Shown here: positions 1 to 4,434 of the stretch, piece after piece
How positions within the stretch are numbered: position 1 is the stretch's first letter
Layout: each line of letters starts with the position of its first letter
Assembly (NCBI GenBank): GCA_903932565.1
Contig: CAIZGQ010000703.1
Coordinates: 1 to 5,112 of the forward strand
DNA from: an uncultured Hyphomicrobiales bacterium
Lineage (GTDB): Bacteria > Pseudomonadota > Alphaproteobacteria > Rhizobiales > Beijerinckiaceae
Length of the DNA: 5,112 bases
Direction: 5' to 3'
The notes under the pieces: generated by a model
The model's input: only the letters and a program-made list of their open reading frames with translations
What the model was told of the DNA's origin: nothing
Database searches by the model: none
Made by a program: the position numbers and the translations under genes

Positions 1-458
1 ATGATGAAGACACCCATGTCCAGCCGGTGCGCGGCCTCCACCGCCGCCCGGTTCAGGTTTCCGCTGAACTGCTCCAGCTTGGCCTCAAACCGCTTGAACA
101 GCGCAAACGCATCCGCCGTCGAACCGGCAAACCCGGCCAGAATCCTGTCCTGATACAGCCGCCGAATCTTCTTCGCAGAATGTTTCAGCACATGGTCGCC
201 CAGCTCCAGGTCCGTGACGCCCGCGCCGCAGCCCACGACCACGCCTGCAGCCTCGTGGCCGAGCGCCATGGGCAACGGTCGGGGGCGCTCACCATTGATC
301 ACGGACAAGTCAGAATGGCAGAGCCCTGCGGCGGCGATTTTCACCAAGACTTCGCCGGGCCCGGGCTCGCCAAGGTTAATTGTCTCGATGGAAAGCGGCT
401 TCGAAATGGCATAGGGCGGTTTGGCGAGGGCCCGCAGAATGGCAGCGCGCGATTGCAT
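1..458 (-). CDS. Chimeric partial ORF: zinc alcohol dehydrogenase N-terminus joined in frame to an internal HslV fragment
   Basis: The frame opens with ATG at 458-456, behind a good ribosome site (GGAAGG at 469-464, 5-base spacer), and stays open for 152 codons to the window edge. Residues 1-90 are the GroES-like N-terminus of a zinc-dependent medium-chain alcohol dehydrogenase, with catalytic-zinc candidates Cys47 (GLCHSD) and His68/Glu69 (GHE), then GDHV at 87-90. The family should continue into a four-cysteine structural-zinc lobe and a Rossmann NAD domain; neither appears. Instead residues 91-141 match the inside of HslV, the peptidase of the HslUV protease: LKHSAKKIRRLY, then LAGFAGSTADAF, then FEAKLEQFSGNLNRAAVE. 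HslV should continue with LAKDWR, but the last residues read AAHRLDMGVFI, which I cannot assign. The HslV catalytic N-terminal threonine is absent. Neither enzyme can be functional as read. An assembly chimera near a contig end, or a recombination pseudogene, is likelier than a true fusion. Confidence 0.75.
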   Translation of the reverse strand, partial: MQSRAAILRALAKPPYAISKPLSIETINLGEPGPGEVLVKIAAAGLCHSDLSVINGERPRPLPMALGHEAAGVVVGCGAGVTDLELGDHVLKHSAKKIRRLYQDRILAGFAGSTADAFALFKRFEAKLEQFSGNLNRAAVEAAHRLDMGVFI

Positions 459-508
459 GAAAGCCTTCCAAATCACAAGTCGACGCAATCTAGCGCGGCC
501 AGGTGATT

Positions 509-523
509 GCGCGATAGTCGCGC
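509..523. repeat. Short inverted repeat in the divergent intergenic region
   Basis: GCGCGA (509-514) and TCGCGC (518-523) form a perfect 6-base inverted repeat with a 3-base centre (TAG). It lies between the divergent starts at 458 (minus) and 606 (plus), so it could be an operator. In GC-rich DNA such a repeat also arises by chance. Confidence 0.25.
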
Positions 524-536
524 GGCACCACCCCTG

Positions 537-565
537 TTGCTTGGCTTTGCGCATCCCCATATCGG
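537..565 (+). promoter_or_regulatory. Candidate promoter for the Tim44-domain gene
   Basis: TTGCTT (537-542) and TATCGG (560-565) are separated by 17 bases, a sigma-70-like arrangement about 40 bases before the ATG at 606. Both boxes are imperfect. The placement supports a translation start at 606, because a longer reading from TTG at 507 would include this promoter. Confidence 0.35.
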
Positions 566-605
566 CAGCGCCAGGGCGACGCCCCGGCTTGTCGACGAGG
601 ACACC

Positions 606-1625
606 ATGACCGCCTTTTTCAAGTTTTCGGCATCTCACACGGGTCGCCGGTTGGTTGCAGGCGCCTTTGCTCTCACATTGATCTTGTCGCCGCTTGTCGC
701 AGAAGCTCGCCTTGGTGGCGGGTCCAGCTTTGGCAGCCGCGGCACGCGCACCTATTCAGCGCCGCCCAGCACCTCGGTTGCGCCGCGTCCGGCGGCTCCG
801 ATGGAGCGCTCGATGACGCCGCAGACCGCGCCGAATGTCGGCGGCTATCAGCAGCCGGGCAATACAGGTGGGTTCTTTGGCGGCGGGCTTGGTCGTGGCC
901 TCATCGGCGGCCTCCTCGGTGCTGGTCTGTTCGGGATGCTCTTTGGTGGCGGCATGTTCGGCGGGTTGGGTGGACTGAGCTCCATCTTCGGCCTGCTTAT
1001 CCAGGCGGCTTTGATCTTCTTCGTCGTGAAGTTTGCCATTGGCTGGTTCGCGCGACGTCAGCAGCCGAGCTTTGCCGGGGCGGCACCCTCGACCTCGCCG
1101 TTCTCCAGCGGACCGTCGTCGTCAATGTTCGGCGGGGCCGGACAAACCGGTGGCCAGGGTGGCGGATTCGGTAGTGGGTTCGGCAGCCAGCCGTCAGCGC
1201 CTGCGACCCAGCCACTGACGCTGGACGGGGCTGATTATCAGGCCTTTGAAAAGCTGCTGGTCTCATCGCAGGCTGCTTATACCGCAGAGGATCTTGGGGC
1301 ACTTCGGCGCATCGGAACACCTGAGATGGCGTCCTACTTCGCCGAGCAGGTGGCCGATAATGCCAAGCGCGGCGTGATCAACAAGGTCTCGGATGTGCGC
1401 TTTGAAAAGGGCGACCTGTCGGAGGCCTGGCGTGAGCGCGATGCGGATTATGCGACCGTCGCCATGCGGTTTTCGCTGATCGACGCCACCTATGATCGCG
1501 CCTCCGGGCGCCTGGTGGAAGGCAATGCCACCGTTCCGGCAGAGGCGACTGAAGTTTGGACGTTCCGTCGTTCGATCGGCTCTGGCGCGAGCGGCTGGGT
1601 CGTGTCTGGCATCCAGCAGGCCTGA
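606..1625 (+). CDS. Tim44-like domain protein, membrane-anchored, exported
   Basis: This encodes 339 residues. The start at 606 has GAGG at 597-600 with a 5-base spacer, and it places a signal-like segment at the N-terminus: basic RR at 14-15, a hydrophobic stretch at about 16-32, and a possible cleavage after AEA (32-34). Residues 35-85 are rich in Ser, Pro and Gly. A Gly/Leu/Phe-rich section at about 88-124 leads into a strong hydrophobic helix at about 125-148, which ends in positive residues (ARRQQ). A Gly/Ser/Phe-rich linker spans about 155-205. The last 130 residues or so are a Tim44-like/MBA1-type domain: a helix from FEKLLVSSQ, then YTAEDLGALRRIGTPEM, and a C-terminal beta region with EVWTF and GWVVSGIQQ. 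In mitochondria this fold belongs to Tim44 of the import motor. The role of the bacterial relatives is poorly known, so a membrane-associated function is inferred. Paralogues are common in Alphaproteobacteria. Confidence 0.88.
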   Translation: MTAFFKFSASHTGRRLVAGAFALTLILSPLVAEARLGGGSSFGSRGTRTYSAPPSTSVAPRPAAPMERSMTPQTAPNVGGYQQPGNTGGFFGGGLGRGLIGGLLGAGLFGMLFGGGMFGGLGGLSSIFGLLIQAALIFFVVKFAIGWFARRQQPSFAGAAPSTSPFSSGPSSSMFGGAGQTGGQGGGFGSGFGSQPSAPATQPLTLDGADYQAFEKLLVSSQAAYTAEDLGALRRIGTPEMASYFAEQVADNAKRGVINKVSDVRFEKGDLSEAWRERDADYATVAMRFSLIDATYDRASGRLVEGNATVPAEATEVWTFRRSIGSGASGWVVSGIQQA

Positions 1626-1626
1626 C

Positions 1627-1656
1627 CCCAAATCAAGCTGGGCAAAGCGGTTTGGG
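1627..1656 (+). terminator. Hairpin right after the Tim44-domain gene
   Basis: CCCAAATC (1627-1634) can pair with GGTTTGGG (1649-1656), giving 8 base pairs including one G-U, around a 14-base loop. It begins two bases after the stop codon. No T-run follows, so it is at best a weak intrinsic terminator or a 3'-end stabilising stem. Confidence 0.35.
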
Positions 1657-1660
1657 ATCA

Positions 1661-1693
1661 CCCCTTGAAGACCTGCGATGCTCATCGCATATC
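1661..1693 (+). promoter_or_regulatory. Candidate heat-shock (RpoH-type) promoter of the small heat-shock gene, with an inverted repeat in its spacer
   Basis: CCCCTTGAAG (1661-1670) resembles the CTTGAA -35 box of sigma-32/RpoH promoters. CATATC (1688-1693) can serve as the -10 box, 17 bases downstream. The gene that follows encodes an Hsp20 protein, a classical RpoH target, which supports the assignment. A perfect inverted repeat, TGCGATG (1674-1680) and CATCGCA (1683-1689), fills almost the whole spacer and would be well placed for a repressor. The predicted transcript would start near 1700. No CIRCE (HrcA) element is visible. Confidence 0.45.
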
Positions 1694-1696
1694 AAT

Positions 1697-1767
1697 CGGT
1701 GGGGCACGTTGCCCCGCCGGGATGCCGACCAGGGTCCTGTCGTTCGAGGCGCCAACTAAGGGCTTCG
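1697..1767 (+). promoter_or_regulatory. Folded 5' leader of the small heat-shock gene; possible RNA thermometer
   Basis: Two hairpins can form. The first pairs 1697-1705 with 1711-1719 around ACGTT; its core is GGGGC/GCCCC, with one G-U pair in the outer stem. The second pairs CGAGGC (1745-1750) with GCTTCG (1762-1767), with one G-U, and holds the ribosome site AAGGG (1758-1762) in its loop and on its edge, directly before the ATG at 1769. Small heat-shock genes of rhizobia are often controlled by ROSE-type thermometers in the leader. The characteristic ROSE motif near the ribosome site is not obvious here, so the function is inferred from position and pairing. Confidence 0.35.
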
Positions 1768-1768
1768 C

Positions 1769-2200
1769 ATGTCACGTATTCCCACGCTGAATTCGCCGTT
1801 TCTTCTTGGCTTTGATGACATCGAGAGGGCGCTCGACCGTGTCACCCGGTCCACGTCGGATGGCTACCCGCCTTATAACATCGAGCGCCTGGTCCCGACG
1901 GACCTGACACCCGAGCGGCTCCGTATCACGCTCGCTGTGGCCGGGTTTACGCGCGATCAGCTCGATGTGTCGCTGGAAGAACGCCAGCTGGTCATTCGCG
2001 GCCGGCAGGTGGACGACAAGGAACGTCAATATCTGCATCGTGGAATTGCCGCCCGGCAATTTCAGAGGATGTTTTTACTGGCCGAGGGCATGCAGGTTCT
2101 CGGTGCGGATCTTTCAAATGGCCTGCTTTCGGTGGATCTGGCGCGTCCAGAGCCGGAACGGATCGTTCGGAAGATCGATATTTTGGTGCGGGACGACTGA
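1769..2200 (+). CDS. Small heat-shock protein, Hsp20/IbpA family
   Basis: This encodes 143 residues, a normal length for the bacterial IbpA class. AAGGG (1758-1762) lies 6 bases before the ATG. A short N-terminal arm (FLLGFDDIERALDRV, 11-25) leads to the alpha-crystallin domain from about 35 (YPPYNIER) to about 127. Family landmarks are LRITLAVAGF (51-60), LVIRGRQ (74-80), YLHRGIAARQFQRMF (88-102) and ADLSNGLLSVDL (113-124). The tail carries I-D-I at 136-138 within IVRKIDI, the I-x-I type motif that docks neighbouring dimers in the oligomer. The family acts in the cytoplasm as an ATP-independent holdase that keeps heat-damaged proteins competent for refolding by DnaK and ClpB. The gene is followed after 53 bases by a DUF1150 gene with no terminator between, so the two are probably co-transcribed. 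Heat control is suggested by the upstream RpoH-like promoter and folded leader. Confidence 0.93.
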   Translation: MSRIPTLNSPFLLGFDDIERALDRVTRSTSDGYPPYNIERLVPTDLTPERLRITLAVAGFTRDQLDVSLEERQLVIRGRQVDDKERQYLHRGIAARQFQRMFLLAEGMQVLGADLSNGLLSVDLARPEPERIVRKIDILVRDD

Positions 2201-2253
2201 TCGTCCGCGCTGAAACTGCGGGGTCCAATCGGAACCGCGTGAAAGGAAAAGCG

Positions 2254-2535
2254 ATGAATACGCAGGACAAGACGAATAGTCAGGACGAAACTTTTCTTCT
2301 TCAGATGACACCCGAGCAATTCGCGCATCTGGGCGGTGGCAAGTTTGCCTATGTGAAGCCGTTGCTGTCGCAGCACGCACAGGCGCTGTTTCCGCAAGCG
2401 CCGCAGTTGGCCCCAAACCTGGAGCTTTTTGCGCTGCTGGCAGCTGACGGCACGCCGATCATGCTGACCGACAGCCGCGATATGGCCATCGCCAATGCTT
2501 GGGAAAACCAGCTTGAGACGGTGAGCTTGCATTAG
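2254..2535 (+). CDS. DUF1150 family protein
   Basis: This encodes 93 residues with the DUF1150 pattern: a short polar N-terminus, MTPEQFAHLGGGKFAYVKPL (18-37), LFPQAPQLAPNLELFALLAA (45-64), and a C-terminal DGTPIMLTDSRDMAIANAWE stretch ending in a conserved-looking H. The ATG at 2254 is preferred because AAAGGA (2242-2247) lies 6 bases upstream; a GTG at 2239 would put that ribosome site inside the gene. The family is soluble, small, mostly alphaproteobacterial and of unknown biochemical function. It is commonly found directly downstream of Hsp20 genes, as here, so a role alongside protein quality control is a reasonable inference but not shown. A strong terminator follows the stop codon. Confidence 0.88.
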   Translation: MNTQDKTNSQDETFLLQMTPEQFAHLGGGKFAYVKPLLSQHAQALFPQAPQLAPNLELFALLAADGTPIMLTDSRDMAIANAWENQLETVSLH

Positions 2536-2567
2536 GTGCAAGGAACGCCTGCCGTTTGGCAGACACG

Positions 2568-2605
2568 AAAAAGGGCCTCCGCGCAGCCGCGTCGAGGCCC
2601 TTTTT
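2568..2605. terminator. Bidirectional intrinsic terminator between convergent genes
   Basis: AAAAAGGGCCTC (2568-2579) pairs perfectly with GAGGCCCTTTTT (2594-2605) around a 14-base loop that can itself form a GCG/CGC mini-stem. The GC-rich core flanked by A5 and T5 gives a T-run on either strand. It therefore ends both the Hsp20-DUF1150 transcript (plus) and the DUF2244 transcript (minus), whose stop codons lie 33 and 21 bases away. Confidence 0.93.
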
Positions 2606-2625
2606 GTTGTTCGTGATGTCGATTT

Positions 2626-3105
2626 TTAGGAATAGCGGCGGCCCCGACGTGCTTTTGACAGCGCGAGGGAAAACGAATCAGCAAACTCGGCCTTTGCGTC
2701 AGCGCCCAGAAAGGTCGCGATTTCGAGACGTTTTCCACTTGAGAGCAGCGCGAGCCGCTGAATGCCGAATTCCTCGTGGTCCTGACGCTCGAGCCGGACC
2801 CATAGCGGATTGAACTGCCATTCGGCCCGCGAGCCCTTTGCGGATACTTTGGCGATCTGCAATTCCAGCGGCGACAGCGCCACGTCTTCATAGGCGCGCG
2901 CGGCCCGAAAATTCGCGCGAAAGGCGAACCACACCAGAAAAATATCGAGACCGAAAAAGCCCACAACCGGCCATGCGCCCATCAGGTAAAACGGGATGCT
3001 GATGAAGGTGGAAAACGCAATGAAAATGCTGATCAGCCAGGTAAAGCCCCGCCGGTCCAAGGACCTGTGGGGACGCAACCGCGCCTGAAAAATCAGATCA
3101 TCCAC
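2626..3105 (-). CDS. DUF2244 domain integral membrane protein
   Basis: This encodes 159 residues from a GTG at 3105-3103. The start is chosen because GAGGAG (3118-3113) lies 7 bases upstream; a longer reading from TTG at 3150 has no such site and adds a non-conserved extension. The protein begins LIFQARLRPHRSLDRRGF (4-21), the typical opening of the family. Two hydrophobic segments follow at about 22-42 and 43-62 (GAWPVVGFFGLDIFLVWFAF), then the charged FRANFRAARAYEDV (62-75). The soluble half (about 76-155) has the family pattern EWQFNPLWVRLE (95-106) and SSGKRLEIATFLG (122-134), likely facing the cytoplasm, and ends in a basic tail. DUF2244 has no established biochemical role. The gene diverges from nth and converges on the shared terminator. 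Confidence 0.88.
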   Translation of the reverse strand: MDDLIFQARLRPHRSLDRRGFTWLISIFIAFSTFISIPFYLMGAWPVVGFFGLDIFLVWFAFRANFRAARAYEDVALSPLELQIAKVSAKGSRAEWQFNPLWVRLERQDHEEFGIQRLALLSSGKRLEIATFLGADAKAEFADSFSLALSKARRGRRYS

Positions 3106-3112
3106 CGACAGG

Positions 3113-3118
3113 CTCCTC
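3113..3118 (-). promoter_or_regulatory. Ribosome binding site that decides the DUF2244 start
   Basis: Read on the minus strand this is GAGGAG, a near-perfect Shine-Dalgarno sequence 7 bases before GTG at 3105. An overlapping ATG one base further (3101-3099) is in another frame and meets a stop after two codons, so GTG is the functional start. Confidence 0.7.
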
Positions 3119-3150
3119 AAGGCTGGGTCGAAACGTCCGGCGCGGCCCAA

Positions 3151-3179
3151 TTGGCGTCGCCGACATTCGAATTTATAAC
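3151..3179 (+). promoter_or_regulatory. nth promoter, probably giving a leaderless transcript
   Basis: TTGGCG (3151-3156) and TATAAC (3174-3179) are separated by exactly 17 bases, a good sigma-70-type promoter. Initiation usually falls 6-8 bases after the -10 box, which is 3185-3187, and the nth ATG begins at 3186. The 10 bases before that ATG contain no Shine-Dalgarno-like sequence. Promoter position and missing ribosome site agree with a leaderless mRNA. The TTATAA core (3173-3178) is self-complementary and might also contribute to the divergent DUF2244 gene, for which I saw no well-spaced -35 box. Confidence 0.6.
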
Positions 3180-3185
3180 GTCACT

Positions 3186-4040
3186 ATGCCCGTAAAAAAG
3201 ATCAAAGCGACCCCCGCCCCCCGCAGCAAAGCATCGCAGGTGATGGCGCAGACAACAGCGACCAAAAAAGCATCTGCCAAAAAAAAGCCTGCCAAAAAAT
3301 CAGCTCTGGGCAAGCCAGTCGCCACAAAAACGGCTGTGCGAAAAACGGCGGCCAAAGCAAAATCGCCTGTCAAATCAAGAACCCCAAAGGCAAAAGCCCT
3401 TGCCAAGCCAGATCCAGCCTTGGTGCGCGAGATCTTCACGCGGTTTCAGGCGGCCAATCCGGAGCCCAAGGGTGAGCTCGAATATGTGAATCCCTTCACG
3501 CTCCTCGTCGCCGTCGTGCTGTCCGCGCAGGCAACCGATGTTGGGGTGAACAAGGCCACGCGGCGATTGTTTGCGCTCGCCGATACGCCGGAAAAGATGC
3601 TGGATCTTGGCGAAGACCGCGTCCGGGACCTCGTCAAAACCATCGGGCTTTATCGCAACAAGGCAAAGAACGTCATCGCGCTGAGCGCGCAGCTGATCGC
3701 CGAACACGGCTCGATCGTGCCGCAGGATCGCGAGGCTTTGGAGAAGCTGCCAGGGGTTGGCCGAAAGACTGCCAATGTGGTTCTCAACATGGCGTTCGGT
3801 CACGCCACCATGGCGGTGGATACGCACCTCTTTCGGGTGTCGAACCGTATTCCGCTGGCGCGGGGCAAGACGCCGCTGGCGATTGAGCTTGGCCTGATGG
3901 CGATCATCCCGCAGGAATTTCTCCTGCACGCGCACCATTGGCTGATCCTGCACGGGCGCTATGTCTGCAAGGCCCGCACGCCAGATTGTGAGCGCTGCAT
4001 AATCGCCGATTTATGTCGTTCTCCCGAGAAACGCGTCTGA
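3186..4040 (+). CDS. nth: Endonuclease III (DNA glycosylase/AP lyase) with a lysine-rich N-terminal tail
   Basis: This encodes 284 residues; E. coli Nth has about 211, and the excess is N-terminal. Residues 77-284 are a complete Nth: YVNPFTLLVAVVLSAQATD (100-118), the helix-hairpin-helix LPGVGRKTAN (188-197) with catalytic Lys194, VDTH with catalytic Asp212, and the [4Fe-4S] ligands Cys261, 268, 271 and 277 in the standard C-x6-C-x2-C-x5-C spacing. The enzyme removes oxidised pyrimidines from DNA and cleaves the abasic strand in base-excision repair. Residues 1-76 hold 20 lysines, many in KKA/KPAKK/TPKAK-type units rich in Ala, Thr, Ser and Pro, like histone H1 tails, and are presumably disordered and DNA-binding. 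Lysine codons in the tail are mostly AAA (15 of 20), against AAG in the core (9 of 11). The start at 3186 lacks a ribosome site but fits a leaderless transcript. An internal ATG at 3243 is a less likely alternative. Confidence 0.95.
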   Translation: MPVKKIKATPAPRSKASQVMAQTTATKKASAKKKPAKKSALGKPVATKTAVRKTAAKAKSPVKSRTPKAKALAKPDPALVREIFTRFQAANPEPKGELEYVNPFTLLVAVVLSAQATDVGVNKATRRLFALADTPEKMLDLGEDRVRDLVKTIGLYRNKAKNVIALSAQLIAEHGSIVPQDREALEKLPGVGRKTANVVLNMAFGHATMAVDTHLFRVSNRIPLARGKTPLAIELGLMAIIPQEFLLHAHHWLILHGRYVCKARTPDCERCIIADLCRSPEKRV

Positions 4041-4059
4041 TCTGCGGAACCTTGAGGTC

Positions 4060-4079
4060 TTGCAATTGTTGCATTGCAA
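4060..4079. repeat. TTGCAAT inverted repeat downstream of nth
   Basis: TTGCAAT (4060-4066) and ATTGCAA (4073-4079) are perfect inverted repeats around TGTTGC. TTGCA-type words also recur within the centre (TGCAA-TTG-TTGCA at 4061-4073). The AT-rich symmetric element stands out from its GC-rich surroundings. It lies 20 bases after the nth stop and 91 bases before the next ORF. It could be an operator for that ORF or a hairpin at the end of the nth transcript; no T-run follows, which favours an operator. Confidence 0.4.
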
Positions 4080-4100
4080 TAGAAATCGTCGAACGCAGAA

Positions 4101-4129
4101 TTGTGCAGATAGCGCTGCCATGGCATAGT
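4101..4129 (+). promoter_or_regulatory. Candidate promoter of the small unrecognised ORF
   Basis: TTGTGC (4101-4106) and CATAGT (4124-4129) are separated by 17 bases. Transcription would start near 4136, about 34 bases before the ATG at 4170. Both boxes are imperfect, so this is a moderate guess that depends on the ORF being real. Confidence 0.3.
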
Positions 4130-4169
4130 ACAGCTCACGTCTGACGAAGGTGCGCGCAAGGCTAAATCG

Positions 4170-4406
4170 ATGCTGGGTCCGACAGACGTAGATGACTGGA
4201 GCTACGGCAGGCACGAAAAGCTTGCAGCGGAGCTCCGCCACCACCCGGTCTTGCGACAATTTCTGCGGCAGCCAAGCCATCCGATGGCCGAAAAAGCCCG
4301 CGCCCTGTCGCCATTGGTCGAGCGCTTTTTGCGCCATGATCTCTTGTCCCTGGACGAATTGTTGCGCCTCGAGCAAATCGTGGAACCGATGAGCACGCGT
4401 GCCTAA
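4170..4406 (+). CDS. Hypothetical small protein
   Basis: This encodes 78 residues that I do not recognise. The ATG is preceded by AAGG (4158-4161) at an 8-base spacing, an acceptable ribosome site. The product looks like a genuine soluble, mostly helical protein: an acidic N-terminus (DVDDW at 6-10), then HEKLAAELRHHPVLRQFLRQ (15-34), AEKARALSPLVERFLRHDLL (40-59) and SLDELLRLEQIVEPM (60-74), with leucines and charges spaced as in amphipathic helices. It has no signal peptide, membrane segment or cysteine. A minus-strand frame (4484-4011) overlaps it completely and also runs into nth; it is probably a shadow because its composition is poor and it overlaps a conserved gene. If the plus-strand ORF is false, everything from 4041 to 4620 would be non-coding, which is unusual here. 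Confidence 0.5.
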   Translation: MLGPTDVDDWSYGRHEKLAAELRHHPVLRQFLRQPSHPMAEKARALSPLVERFLRHDLLSLDELLRLEQIVEPMSTRA

Positions 4407-4434
4407 CAAGAGCGCTTGCCCGATGTGGGAGCCA

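Noticed and set aside
27..506. Plus-strand frame of 159 codons over the chimeric minus-strand gene
   Set aside because: It is the antisense of the recognisable dehydrogenase and HslV sequences, with Arg/Gln/His-rich composition typical of a shadow frame.
507..605. Longer Tim44-protein reading from TTG at 507 (33 extra residues)
   Set aside because: No ribosome site at 507, a rare start codon, and the extension would bury the signal segment and cover the candidate promoter at 537-565; the ATG at 606 has GAGG at the right distance.
1701..1715. GGGGC-ACGTT-GCCCC as a terminator for the Tim44-domain gene
   Set aside because: No T-run follows, and it lies downstream of the likely hsp20 promoter, so it is better explained as part of the hsp20 leader.
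2239..2253. GTG at 2239 as the DUF1150 start
   Set aside because: The clear ribosome site AAAGGA (2242-2247) lies between this GTG and the ATG at 2254, so it serves the ATG.
3106..3150. TTG at 3150 as the DUF2244 start
   Set aside because: It adds 15 residues without family resemblance and has no ribosome site, whereas GTG at 3105 is preceded by GAGGAG.
3243..3245. Internal ATG at 3243 as the nth start
   Set aside because: Only a weak upstream CAGGTG and no promoter-start relation as good as that at 3186; kept as an alternative because 3186 lacks a ribosome site.
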